Shown: positions 30,452-40,052, numbered from the stretch's first letter. The stretch: 64,000 nucleotides of DNA from Bartonella rattimassiliensis 15908 (GCF_000278215.1 NZ_JH725064.1:429587-493586); one strand, 5' to 3'. A program made the numbers and translations. Notes: generated by a model from the sequence alone, not told the origin.

Positions 30452-31002
30452 ACTTTAAATAATCAATAAAAAAGAGTTTGGTAATTTCTATTTCTTCTTT
30501 GACGAACATAGTTCTTTAGAGGGGGAGGGGACTATCGTTTTTTACTGGCTGTTTTAATGTTAGAATGATACCATGCTATCTCCTATCCACCCCAAAAGTG
30601 CTTTAAGTTTATGATACGATTGCACTTGTGTTTGTAGCACGTGTAGCCACTAATCTTCATAATATCATGAGCTGATATTTTAATTCTGTCACATTACATG
30701 ACATGATTCACAAAACAAACTACTAAAATATCATACTTATTCACAATATATATTATGGGATTATTTTTAAATAATGTATTGATTTAGTTATATTTATTAT
30801 TTTTAACATCGACTATAAAACATTTATTTTTCATAAAAATCATAAAAAGGTTAACAATGTGTTAATTCTTTGATAAAAGGCCCGAGTTCAGGGTTGGTAT
30901 ATCCGCGAGGGATCATTTAAAAACGTGAATTCTCCTATCGCGTACGGAAAAGCGTGATGTGGTTTTTACAGTAATACTTAACAGAATAAGTGGACTGAAT
31001 AG
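30452..31002. other. intergenic region tRNA-Lys to rlpA
   Basis: About 550 bases without a gene. The last 130 bases before rlpA are less AT-rich (GGCCCGAGTTCAGGG, TATCCGCGAGGGATC, CGCGTACGGAAAAGCG) than the surroundings. They are probably the promoter and a structured 5' leader of rlpA. Confidence 0.4.
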
Positions 31003-31902
31003 ATGCCTTTAAATAGCCAAAAGAAATTTAATTCTATTATTAAATCAATACTTCAATTATTTTCTATGATAGTTATTTCCCAGTTATTAGTGTCTTGTTG
31101 CGCAAGCCAAACTACACCTCTCTCAATAAAAGATTCCTATCATAATAAACCGGTCGACGTAAATGCTTCTGTTCTACCTAAACAAGTATCCAATAAGAAA
31201 AATCAATTGGAAGGAAAAAAGCGTGGACGAGCGGTTGTTGGTAAACCTTATCAAATAAAAGGCAAGTGGTATTATCCTCAAAATGATCCAACTTATAAAC
31301 GGATTGGCGAAGCGTCATGGTATGGTTCAGACTTTCATGGACGTTTAACGGCCAATGGTGAGATTTATGACATGAATCTTTTGACTGCTGCTCATCCTAC
31401 AATGCCTTTACCTAGCTATGCTCGTGTTACTAATTTGAAAAATGGGTCTTCAATCATTGTTAGAGTAAATGACCGCGGACCTTTTATGAAAGACAGAATC
31501 ATTGATTTATCAAAGCAAGCTGCTGCAATCCTTGGTTATGTAGCTATGGGGGTAACTAATGTTAAAGTGGAATATATTGCTGAAGCGCCCGTTGGCTATT
31601 ATGATAGTACATATTTAATGGCTTCGTATACTCCTGGAAACGCTGCATCATATTCATTAGAGTCAGAAAGCGTTTCGAAAGAAAGAAAAACTGTTTTGTT
31701 AAAGGAGCAGCGCAATACAGGAAACAAAGAAGCATTAGCTAAAACAGCTGCTGTTGAGCCGAGACAACGTAGTAAAACTATCACAGTAAAATTGCCAGAA
31801 GTTGGTCCTATCATGATTGATAAACCGGTGCCATTCCAGCAAGTTGCTTCTATAAATAAGGAGAATAAAAAAACAAAAATAAATTTACTACAACTGTTTT
31901 AA
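31003..31902 (+). CDS. rlpA: RlpA-family septal lytic transglycosylase/lipoprotein
   Basis: This 299-residue predicted outer-membrane lipoprotein has a hydrophobic signal around residues 15-28 with a lipobox-like LLVSC. Residues about 105-195 form the double-psi beta-barrel of RlpA: GEASWYGSDFHGRLTANGE, then LTAAHPTMPLPSYARV, VRVNDRGPF and IDLSKQAAAILG. RlpA proteins cleave peptidoglycan lacking stem peptides. The C-terminal 100 residues are Lys/Glu-rich and show no clear SPOR domain, so this is a short form. In related genomes rlpA, as I recall, is followed directly by dacF; here dacF is 13 kb away on the other strand. Confidence 0.88.
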   Translation: MPLNSQKKFNSIIKSILQLFSMIVISQLLVSCCASQTTPLSIKDSYHNKPVDVNASVLPKQVSNKKNQLEGKKRGRAVVGKPYQIKGKWYYPQNDPTYKRIGEASWYGSDFHGRLTANGEIYDMNLLTAAHPTMPLPSYARVTNLKNGSSIIVRVNDRGPFMKDRIIDLSKQAAAILGYVAMGVTNVKVEYIAEAPVGYYDSTYLMASYTPGNAASYSLESESVSKERKTVLLKEQRNTGNKEALAKTAAVEPRQRSKTITVKLPEVGPIMIDKPVPFQQVASINKENKKTKINLLQLF

Positions 31903-32424
31903 GAGAAAATACGTTGATTTTTAATCATGTAGTTTTAAATAAAAATGACAAAAAGTTGCAAATTTGTTATAGAGCTTTCATCTTTTAAAGCAGATTATTT
32001 TAAAAAGGAAAGAGTGTTCTTATAAAAATCGGTGCATTTCTTTAATCCGGTATCGTATATGAAAGAGGAGCACGACCGGATAAGTGAAAAGATGAAATCA
32101 CTTTTAGAGATGCAGGGGGGGTATTTAAATACTTTTATTGCCTCTGATGATAAGGATATGTGAGATTCTGTTGTGGCATCACGTTTTTCTTTCGTATTTT
32201 CAGTAGGGATTGTTCAGATATATCATTTTCAATCTGTCATTTACAATTTTTGATAAAAATATAATCCTACTTTCTTTATATGAAAAACTTGAGTTTATAA
32301 TCGCAAATTCAGAAAAAATGTTTTAAATTCTATAGACGGCTTTTTTCAAAAAAATAAACAGTTTATTGTTTCTTCTTTTGAAACATCTGAATATAATGAA
32401 AGATCCAGAAGATAAAAGTAAATT
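31903..32424. other. region between rlpA and the HrgA-like pseudogene
   Basis: About 520 bases. A 43-codon plus-strand frame starting with GTG at 32029 (containing MKEEHDRISEKMKSLLEMQ) shows acceptable codon use, but I do not recognise it. It is probably a gene remnant. Nothing else is supported. Confidence 0.3.
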
Positions 32425-33373
32425 ATGTTACATATGACTTTGAATTTAATAAACACTGTTTTTAATTTTTTAAAGAAAAACCCGACAAAAAAATTTACAG
32501 CTCGAGAAATTGCGCAATGGATATTTGAAAATTATCCAGAAAAATGTCGTTAAAAACAAAAGCATTCAACGGCAACAATCTCTCCCCTTAATAGTGATGC
32601 AGCTCTTATTCAGCAAATTGTCGCTGAAATAGGGGCTAAGCGCCCTCAATTACAAAAGCGTCATCCAGAAATTAAAACCACTGAAGGACGACCACGGCAA
32701 TATTATTTTACTCAACAAACAGATAGTGCTGAAATTGATGCAGTAGAGGATAATGAAGAAAGTAGAACAGGAGATGGCTTTGTTAAAGAATATGAACTTT
32801 ATCCATTATTATCTAAGTTTTTATGGTCAGAGCTTGCAGTTTACAGCAAACACATTAATGAGAAATGTTCTCGTAATAAACATGGTGCAGGCAGGAATAA
32901 ATGGCTTTATTCAGATCTCGTAGGGATACAAGATTTGAGCAGGGAATGGAATCGTGAAATCAAAGACTGTGTTTTACAATATTTTGATAAAAAGACGCAT
33001 CTTTGGTTTTTTGAAGTCAAAATTCTCATCAATCGTTCAAATTTAAGAAAAGCATTTTTTCAAACAGTTAGCAATTCTTCATGGGCTAATTTTAGTTATT
33101 TAGTTGCTAGTGAAATTGAAGGTGTTGATTACATTAAAAGAGCTTCGGATACTTTCAAGTTTGCATGGAATTGGATTTATAAGACTCACCAAGGAAAACG
33201 CTTCTGAGAGTGAGATCATAATTCCAGCTAAAAAACGTAGTGATATTGATTGGAATACTGCTAATAGATTAGTGGAGGAAAATAAAGACTTTCTTTATTA
33301 TATCAAGCTCATTCGTCAATTTTATCAAACCGGTGAGATGCGTCCATCAGATTGGAATCATATGTGTCCATGA
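32425..33373 (+). pseudogene. broken HrgA/COG2958-like gene
   Basis: Read through one stop and one frameshift, this encodes about 315 residues of a COG2958 protein, the family that includes HrgA of Helicobacter restriction loci. The N-terminus is a winged-helix-like unit (TVFNFLKKNPTKKFTAREIA). ALIQQIVAEIGAKRPQLQKR and KTTEGRPRQYYFT follow. Then comes a C-terminal domain with SKFLWSELAVYSKHI and IGFIRLTKENASESEI. An in-frame TAA lies at 32551, and the frame changes by one near 33125-33150. The alternative start ATG is at 32434. Family function is unproven, although it is associated with restriction modules. Both lesions indicate an inactive gene. Confidence 0.75.
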
Positions 33374-33920
33374 AAAGTATTAAAAAACTCTCTATTATTC
33401 AGAATAATAAAAAATTACTCTAACTATGATTATATTGATTTATAATAATACTTAGTCTTTTTTAATTTAAATTAGAGATTAAGATATTGTAGTCTTCAAT
33501 CGTTTCAAGCCATTTTATATTATATTGAATCAATAAAAATTTCGTATACGCATCAAGCAGTGATGAGTAAAAGTTCTGTTTTGATGCATTTTACTTTGTG
33601 CGCGAGGTGTGATTTCATTAGATCCTAGATTTAATGATTATAACTCATTACACATTTGTTGTTGTAGAGAACGAAATTAAATTTTATTTGCTTCTATTTG
33701 AAGAAAAAATTGAAAATATTATTTTATCATTTTCATGGAGAATTTATCTTGCTACTTCCTTAATTCCACTTGCTGTTCATTCTGATATCATTACGTTCTT
33801 TGTTATCTGCATTAAATATTCAAAAAATATCAATTTTATCGAATATTCACCTAGTTTACTTAACTTATTAAAATAGATAAAAAAGAGTGTGCACTATCGC
33901 AGTTTACCATAATACTCCAT
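33374..33920. other. intergenic region before sodC 3' end
   Basis: About 550 AT-rich bases. It contains one half of a diverged repeat shared with the 55.5 kb region. An 80-codon plus-strand frame at 33634-33876 lacks coding character and a ribosome-binding site, and I leave it out. Confidence 0.45.
33433..33534. repeat. diverged repeat, matches 55525-55613
   Basis: TATTGATTTATAATAA (33433-33448) and CATTTTATATT(ATATT)GAATCAAT (33511-33534) recur in the same order and similar spacing at 55525-55540 and 55595-55613, apart from a five-base duplication here. The sequence between them is diverged. This looks like an old non-coding duplicate or a shared gene remnant. Confidence 0.5.
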
Positions 33921-34445
33921 TTATTTTTCAATAATACCGCATGCCAAACGTGCACCACCTCCGCCAAGCGGTAATGGTTTATCTGATTGATTATCAGCAC
34001 CTAAATGAATTATTAATGAGCGCCCTGTAATTTCAGAGATTTTTTTTAATCGTGGAGCAAGAACTCCCATCACAGCATCTCCTTGCTTATCAACATAAAG
34101 TGCTGGTAAATCACCAAAATGACCATTGATATTATAAGGTCCTAAGTGTTTCTTAGTATGCTCCGGATCATAATGGCCACCTGCGCTTCCACCAATCACA
34201 CCATCTTTTGTATCACATGAAGGATTTACATGTACATGAAAACCATGCATCCCTTCTGGTAACGTAGATAAATTAGGGATGAAAACTAAACCATATGTAT
34301 TTTCCTCGATTTTAATGCTACCAATAGCCTTTTTGGAATTATTATCTTCTAGTTTATAAATATTTACTTTTGTTGATAGTGCTAATGCACAGCTTTTATG
34401 CATTAAAAATGTCATAAAAACTAATAATAATAATATTTGTTTCAT
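33921..34445 (-). CDS. sodC: periplasmic Cu/Zn superoxide dismutase SodC
   Basis: SodC disproportionates superoxide in the periplasm and protects intracellular bacteria from the host oxidative burst. The 174-residue protein has a signal peptide of about 20 residues. Metal ligands are visible in HGFHVHVNPSCD, GGHYDPEHT and NGHFGDLPALYVD. The C-terminal signature reads IIHLGADNQSDKPLPLGGGG, ARLACGII. The two Cys for the stabilising disulfide are present. It stands alone between AT-rich spacers and is not in an evident operon. Confidence 0.94.
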   Translation of the reverse strand: MKQILLLLVFMTFLMHKSCALALSTKVNIYKLEDNNSKKAIGSIKIEENTYGLVFIPNLSTLPEGMHGFHVHVNPSCDTKDGVIGGSAGGHYDPEHTKKHLGPYNINGHFGDLPALYVDKQGDAVMGVLAPRLKKISEITGRSLIIHLGADNQSDKPLPLGGGGARLACGIIEK

Positions 34446-34855
34446 AAATACTTTTATACTTAATTTTAAATAAAGTTATCCAAAAAAATAATCATTATTA
34501 AATATTTTATAATAATATATTTATTAAATATATAAAATTATATTAAATTAAAATTTAAGAAAATAATTTATATATAAATATTAATGCTTATATTATTATT
34601 TCTGGACATAACTTTCGTTTTTCTATCTATAAAAAATGTAGTTTTTATAGAAGGGTAATTATATCTCACTTACATTTCTTCAAGAGATATTTTTAAAAAA
34701 ATCTACTTTTTAGGTATAATAGAAATTAAGTATGAAATTTTAATAAGTTAGCTATTATTATCGTTTATAATATGATGATCATTTCATAAAGAAACTAAAA
34801 CATATAATTCGTTAATGATTTTAATTTTTTGTACATAAAAAATGATGAAGAATTT
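34446..34855. other. intergenic region upstream of sodC
   Basis: About 410 bases of very AT-rich sequence with no gene. It should contain the sodC promoter on the minus strand and the 3' end of the two-gene unit to its right. Confidence 0.4.
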
Positions 34856-35197
34856 CTATTCATTATGAAGTTTATAGGAGAGAAAACTGTTATGATTCAT
34901 ATAAACTTCCCATAAAGCACAGCATATACCGACACTTCCCCCCATTCCTGATCCTAGCAGAGCTCCTATTATCATTCCGACAGAAAGTGCTACTCCTGTT
35001 CCCATTGCAATAAATGGACCAAACCCTGGAAGAGAAATATAACCATAAGTCGCAAGAGTTGCTGCGATTGTTCCTGATATGCTACCATTTAAACCTCCAA
35101 TGAAAGAAAATTCTTTAATGGAATGATAGCACTTTTTGAAAAAACTTTTCCCATAACTATGAACAGAAACCTTGTTGTAAGTTCTTAAATCAATCAT
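34856..35197 (-). CDS. small glycine-zipper membrane protein (YflT/DUF1269-like segment)
   Basis: I do not recognise this 113-residue protein as a named gene. After a basic N-terminal 35 residues it contains a long Gly/Ala-rich hydrophobic stretch: GGLNGSISGTIAATLATYG, then LPGFGPFIAMGTGVALS and IIGALLGSGMGGSVG. This pattern resembles the glycine-zipper hairpin of general-stress YflT/DUF1269 proteins. The frame is open back to 35242, but the ATG at 35197 fits better. It forms an ATGATTGA overlap with the stop of the upstream gene, a standard sign of translational coupling. Membrane insertion is an inference from hydrophobicity. Confidence 0.6.
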   Translation of the reverse strand: MIDLRTYNKVSVHSYGKSFFKKCYHSIKEFSFIGGLNGSISGTIAATLATYGYISLPGFGPFIAMGTGVALSVGMIIGALLGSGMGGSVGICCALWEVYMNHNSFLSYKLHNE

Positions 35198-35534
35198 ATC
35201 TTTTTCTTTTATTTTGAATGCTAACTGTTCCTGAATAGTCAACCGATACGAGAAAATGAGATCTTTTAAATTTTACTAAAGCACGCCAAATGCCTTTGTC
35301 ATCTAAACGCAATCGTTTAATATTCTCGAAACCATTTTGCATAAGACAATTTTTAACTTGTGAAGCAGTAAATGAATTTTGACCTATTTTAGTGATATCT
35401 TTAGTAGAGGTATAGTTAAGGCCTTGACAATAAGGAAAATTTAAAACTCCACTGATTGAAGTAGTAACGATTAACGAGACGCATACAATCACCATCAAAA
35501 AAATAGTTAAATTCAAAATTTTATTTAGTTTCAT
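35190..35534 (-). CDS. exported PepSY-like small protein
   Basis: A 114-residue protein with an N-terminal hydrophobic segment (residues 8-28) acting as a signal peptide or anchor. The soluble part, from about residue 55, has TASQVKNCLMQNGFENIKRLRLDDKGIWRAL, then FLVSVDYSGTVSI. This is the helix plus beta-strand layout of PepSY-type domains, which often inhibit or bind periplasmic partners. The match is by pattern only. Its stop overlaps the start of the glycine-zipper gene by eight bases, so the two products are likely made together and may act in the envelope as a pair. Confidence 0.6.
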   Translation of the reverse strand: MKLNKILNLTIFLMVIVCVSLIVTTSISGVLNFPYCQGLNYTSTKDITKIGQNSFTASQVKNCLMQNGFENIKRLRLDDKGIWRALVKFKRSHFLVSVDYSGTVSIQNKRKRYD

Positions 35535-36596
35535 CTTGTCACCATCTGTTGAAACAACACTCCATTAACTTTTGTATTGCTAACAGGTTCCAAAGATGAT
35601 TTTATTTTTAATATTATACTTAACAATAAAAAACGAGAATTTATTGATTAAATAAAACTTTTCGTATTATTTATTTTATAGAGAATACTATAGAATATAT
35701 AATTTAAAAAATATTTTACCATTTAAGTCGAATTTTAGATTTAATTTATTGTTATATTTATTGTTTTTATATATAATAAATATTATTTATAATACTTAAG
35801 ATTATTTATTATTATAAATAATAAAAAATCACTTCAATTTAAGTATTTTAAATAAAATAAAAAATATCTTTTACATCATTAATGTATATTATTAAAAATA
35901 CAATACTAAATAATAGAGTGATTATATCACTTATTATTGTTCATTAATAACAGATAAATTTATAATGATAATGCATTGTTTTGTATCTTAAATAAGTTGC
36001 TAGAAATATCATATGAATCTTCTCATTTCAAAATAGAAGTTTGGCATATGAGTAAAAAAGCTATAAAGGAAAAATAATATCTCTTAGGAAGCCTCTCAAA
36101 TATAAATGGGGAAGAAATATTAGAGGATAGTAAGTCATAATAATGGTATCGGCTTGTTTCTGCAATAAGTGTAAAAGTGGTAGTGTTCAATAATTTCCCA
36201 TTTTGTACCATTAACGGGGAATATCATTATAAATGGGATTAGGTATTAGATGTTTTCTTTAAAACAAACGCGTGAATTAATAGAATGAGCATTCTACTAT
36301 GAGCTTTTTACAAAAACTATTGGAGATATTCAAAATTATATTAACTTTTAAAGAACTAAACAATTTTTTGATTATGCATAAGCTAAAATTCTAAAACACT
36401 TTTAAATATTTACACCAGAAACCTTGTGGTAGAATAGAATATAGTATTTTTAATGAATAAATTTACCTTCAAAATGCAGTATTAGAAATAATTATTTCTT
36501 TGGTTTTTTATATCTTATGCATTTATTACTATTTTTTAACTTTCATTAACAAGCTAGATACAAAGTTAGTATTTATTTTACGTTATTATCTATTAT
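35535..36596. other. AT-rich intergenic region with a diverged repeat
   Basis: About 1.06 kb with no supported gene. The left half is nearly pure A/T. The right half holds a diverged repeat shared with 55.78-55.9 kb. A 62-codon minus-strand frame at 36023-36211 overlaps this repeat and is probably spurious. Confidence 0.5.
36172..36297. repeat. diverged repeat, matches 55776-55897
   Basis: Blocks TAAAAGTGGTAG, ATGGGATTAGGT, TTTCTTTAAAA and GAGCATTCTAC occur here and in 55776-55897 in the same order and nearly identical spacing (115 and 111 bases from first to last block). Overall identity is moderate. Neither copy is an open frame, so both may be remnants of one mobile or phage gene. Confidence 0.6.
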
Positions 36597-37826
36597 TTAT
36601 CCATAGCTCTGTTTAAACGATTTTGTTGGAAATATATGCATAATTTCCTTAAATCCGTAACCGGGATACATTCCTTCACGCATAAATAAATTACGTAATG
36701 GTAAGCAATTATGTAATAGACCAAATCCAACACTTCTCATGATATGAACAGGCAACATGTGGGAAAGTAAAGTAGAGTTAAGTATATGAACAGCTCCACT
36801 TCGGATTAAGATATCTGGTTTGCGGCATTTATTATAGCGTGAAACAATCATTTCAGAATTAGAATCGGATATTTCATTGGGTAAAATATCAATTAAAGTT
36901 TGAACATCACGGAATCCTAAATTTAATCCCTGTGCCCCAATAGGGGGAAAAACATGAGCAGATTCACCCACTAAAATCGTTCGATTAGCAGCAAAATGAT
37001 GAGAGAGAAGTCCTGAAAGCGGCCATGCTTGAATTGATGTTTCTAAAGTTAGTATTCCAAGCATCGATTGCATTTGGTTTTGGATTATTTTTGCAATTGT
37101 TTTTGGTTCCGTATTCAATAGTTCTTCAGCACGAGAAGGATGAACGACCCATACAAGACTGGATCTTCGTCCTGGTAATGGAACCTGTGTAAATGGACCA
37201 TGTTCTGTATGAAACTCAGTGGATGTATTTTGATGAGAAAATTCATGAGAAAAGTTGAAAACAAGCGCTTTTTGTGGGTAATTCCACTCTTTGACAGTTA
37301 TTCCTGCTGCAGTACGTGTAAGAGAATGACGCCCATCAGCTGCAATAACAAGTGGTGCTTGGATGACTTTATCGTTAGAAAGAGTGATATATACATGGCT
37401 TTTTGTATGATGAAAAGATTTAGTTGTAGAAACGAATCTTGTAATATTGGTCGTACGTGTAACAGCATCAGCTAAAGCACTGTTCAATTTTACATTAGGT
37501 ATGTTATAGCCAAAGGCTTTTTCATCAATTTCAGCAGAAGAGAAATGCAGTGTAGGAGCACGCACAATTCTGGAGGTTATATCTATAATTCTCATGCACG
37601 TTAAAGCTGCAGCATGTTTTTGGAGACTATTCCAAATATTGAGTTTTTGAAGCGCGCGTATTGCAGGCATCATAAGAGTAGTTGTCCGCAACTCATCTGT
37701 ATGAGCAGGGGGACCAACAAGCGAAACAGAAAAACCCTTATGCGCAAGCCTCAGTGCGGCTAACATCCCAACAGGACCTGCACCAATAACAGTAATATCT
37801 TTATGCTCTTTCTTTTCAAAGGTCAC
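36597..37826 (-). CDS. UbiH/UbiF/VisC-family FAD monooxygenase
   Basis: A 409-residue flavoprotein of the aromatic-ring hydroxylase family used in ubiquinone synthesis. It has the N-terminal FAD fingerprint TVIGAGPVGMLAALRLAHKG near residues 13-32, the DG motif in VIAADGRHSLTR near residue 161, and the second FAD site LVGESAHVFPPIGAQGLNLG near residues 287-306. Which ring position it hydroxylates cannot be told, so I give no symbol. It is divergent from the phosphatidylcholine synthase gene, with 178 bases between. Confidence 0.88.
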   Translation of the reverse strand: MTFEKKEHKDITVIGAGPVGMLAALRLAHKGFSVSLVGPPAHTDELRTTTLMMPAIRALQKLNIWNSLQKHAAALTCMRIIDITSRIVRAPTLHFSSAEIDEKAFGYNIPNVKLNSALADAVTRTTNITRFVSTTKSFHHTKSHVYITLSNDKVIQAPLVIAADGRHSLTRTAAGITVKEWNYPQKALVFNFSHEFSHQNTSTEFHTEHGPFTQVPLPGRRSSLVWVVHPSRAEELLNTEPKTIAKIIQNQMQSMLGILTLETSIQAWPLSGLLSHHFAANRTILVGESAHVFPPIGAQGLNLGFRDVQTLIDILPNEISDSNSEMIVSRYNKCRKPDILIRSGAVHILNSTLLSHMLPVHIMRSVGFGLLHNCLPLRNLFMREGMYPGYGFKEIMHIFPTKSFKQSYG

Positions 37827-38004
37827 AATAATTTGATCCTTTCCCCATTGAATAAATATTTTAACATTTCTAAATAAACACTCTCTTTTTATTGTACGAA
37901 GTTTTTCTATTATATTATGTAATAGATAATGCGATATAAAAAAGTAATCTTTTTGTGATTTTTTTAGGTAGAATCATATCATGGATAAAATAATGTATTG
38001 ATAG

Positions 38005-38805
38005 ATGGATGAAGACTTTAAAAACGAGGATAAAAAAACCTTGAAACGTAAATTAACAAAAAAAATCAAAACAAATGCTAAATTATTACACCATAAAAAA
38101 GTAACAATGCCACAGGCAAAGGCTTTTTCTGTTCATTTACTAACAGCTTCAGGATCGTTTTTAGCGTTTCTTTCTCTTATATCGGCTTCTCAAAAAGAAT
38201 GGACAGCTATGTTTTGTTGGCTTGGGCTTGCACTTCTCGTTGATGGTATCGATGGACCAATTGCACGCAAACTGGATGTAAAATACGTCCTTCCAACATG
38301 GTCTGGCGAACTCTTAGATAATATCATTGATTACGTGACTTATGTCTTAATTCCTGCTTTTGCACTCTATCAAAGTGGTTTTATGGGGGTAGGATTATCA
38401 TTTTCATTGAGTGCAATCATTGTTATTTCATCCGCTATTTATTATGCAGATACTGGTATGAAAACCAAAGAAAATTTTTTTAAAGGCTTTCCCGTTGTTT
38501 GGAATATGATGGTTTTTACGCTTTTTGTTGTAAGACCAGGAGAGTGGATTACTTTTATCATTATTGTTTTATCGGCAATTATATCTTTTTTACCAATTTA
38601 TTTTATACATCCCATAAGAGTCCTTCGTTTACGCAGAATTAATTTTCCAATTTTTCTCTTATGGTGTATTTTTGGTATTTTTGCATTCTTTTATCAACTA
38701 GAAGCTCCATATTGGGTTAAAATAGGAATTTCGATAACAGGAATTTATATATATTGTATTGGTGCAATCATGCAAATATTTCCTCAACTTGGTAAAAGAA
38801 TATAA
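38005..38805 (+). CDS. pcs: phosphatidylcholine synthase
   Basis: This integral membrane enzyme joins choline directly to CDP-diacylglycerol, a pathway typical of rhizobial and host-associated alphaproteobacteria. The 266-residue protein has about eight hydrophobic segments and the CDP-alcohol phosphotransferase motif: DGPIAR near residue 90, then after 12 residues GELLDNIID. The first 33 residues are lysine-rich and polar, and precede the usual start of the conserved region at QAKAFSVHLLTASGS. Activity would require choline from the host. A broken acyl-CoA hydrolase gene follows after six bases. Confidence 0.92.
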   Translation: MDEDFKNEDKKTLKRKLTKKIKTNAKLLHHKKVTMPQAKAFSVHLLTASGSFLAFLSLISASQKEWTAMFCWLGLALLVDGIDGPIARKLDVKYVLPTWSGELLDNIIDYVTYVLIPAFALYQSGFMGVGLSFSLSAIIVISSAIYYADTGMKTKENFFKGFPVVWNMMVFTLFVVRPGEWITFIIIVLSAIISFLPIYFIHPIRVLRLRRINFPIFLLWCIFGIFAFFYQLEAPYWVKIGISITGIYIYCIGAIMQIFPQLGKRI

Positions 38806-38811
38806 AAAACA

Positions 38812-39505
38812 ATGCAAATTGATTTTGGAGCAGGTGATGATATTTTTTTTACTAAAGAAGGGTGTGCTGGTATTATAAAGCTCACGCGTCCTTCAACATT
38901 AAATGCTCTTAATCAACGCATGGTTTTTGCTTTAAAAAAAGCGCTCAAGATATGGGAAAAAGATAATGATATTTCTTGTGTTTTAATTGAAGGGAAGGGA
39001 CGTGTTTTTTGTGCTGGTGGAGATGTACTAGAAATCTATCATATGGGAAAAAGTGTTTCTGCTGATTAATATTTTAGTGATGAATATAGTTTAAATGCTT
39101 ATATATAAAACGTTTTTCAAAACCCTATATTTCTTTCTTAAACAGTATTTGGATGGGAGGAGGGGTTGGTATTTCCCTCTATGGTTCACATCGAATTGTT
39201 ACAGAAAATACGGTTTTTGCTATGCCAGAAGGTGCGATTGGATTTTCTCCAGATGTGGGTGCCAGTTTTTTCTTACCCTCTCTTCCTAATCATTTTGGCA
39301 TCTATCTTGCATTAACTGGGACACGCATAAAGTGGGGAGATTGCTTAAATTTTAGGGTTAGCAACACATGCCATTCCTGAAATTGACCTCGATCTGATTA
39401 GAAAAGCTATTATTGATCAAGGATATCCTATTTTAGCTTTAAACGAGCGAGCAATTCCAAAGAATTGGTTAATTCACATGATTTTCGTGAAGGTATACTA
39501 TTGTG
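38812..39505 (+). pseudogene. broken 3-hydroxyisobutyryl-CoA hydrolase/enoyl-CoA hydratase
   Basis: The first 85 codons read as the N-terminus of a crotonase-fold protein: GCAGIIKLTRPSTLNALNQRM and CVLIEGKGRVFCAGGDVLEIY. A TAA stop ends this at 39067-39069. The homology resumes in another frame (GGGVGISLYGSHRIVTEN, MPEGAIGFSPDVGASFFLP), shifts again (LATHAIPEIDLDLIRKAI), and ends with NSHDFREGI. Intact family members have about 340-380 residues; this copy spans only about 230 codons, so internal sequence is also lost. The valine-degradation or fatty-acid role is therefore gone. The next gene starts at the very end of the remnant. Confidence 0.85.
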
Positions 39506-39901
39506 AAAAATAATTCTTACAAACGGATTTCAAAAATTAATTTAATTTATAACTGTTATTTACGGTTTTTAGCACTTATTTGCTTAATCTTAGGTATTTT
39601 TTACTGGATACGCCTTGTCGGTGTCTTTCCAGGTATTCTATGGCGTTTTGATCTTATGCCTTGGCAGTGGCAATTTGCATCAGCTATATTAGCTATTCTC
39701 TATCCTATTGCTTTAATTGGACTTTGGATGTACTCATTATGGGGTATTGTTTTATGGGGCATTGCAGCATTAATTGAAACAATAACGATATATTATTCTG
39801 ATTTTATTTATCAGCCATTTATACCATTATTTCATGGGATGTTATTTTTGGCTTTTATGATACTACAAATTATGGTGATTTTTTTAAGAGTAAAAAAATA
39901 A
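39503..39901 (+). CDS. small integral membrane protein (DUF6163-like)
   Basis: A 132-residue protein with four hydrophobic segments (about residues 18-38, 53-75, 78-95 and 103-128). It matches the pattern of a rhizobial membrane family found downstream of enoyl-CoA hydratase genes: FYWIRLVGVFPGILWRFD, then MPWQWQFASAILAILYPIAL and LWMYSLWGIVLWGIAALIE. The function is unknown. The start is a GTG located at the tail of the pseudogene. The frame is intact although the upstream gene has decayed, suggesting independent value to the cell. Confidence 0.75.
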   Translation: MKNNSYKRISKINLIYNCYLRFLALICLILGIFYWIRLVGVFPGILWRFDLMPWQWQFASAILAILYPIALIGLWMYSLWGIVLWGIAALIETITIYYSDFIYQPFIPLFHGMLFLAFMILQIMVIFLRVKK

Positions 39902-40052
39902 AAAAGTAAAAAGTAATCAGTTCATTAAAAGTTCCATAATATATATTATGCGATAATTTGATGCAAAAAATAAAACCTCTAATATGCTACAAAGTACATT
40001 CCTTAAAGACCAAAATATTTATCATGGAATGATGTAGTATAAATAAGAAAAA

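Noticed and set aside
33634-33876. 80-codon plus-strand frame
   Set aside because: No ribosome-binding site, no recognisable motif and composition of AT-rich spacer.
36023-36211. 62-codon minus-strand frame
   Set aside because: Overlaps a diverged non-coding repeat whose other copy does not keep the frame.
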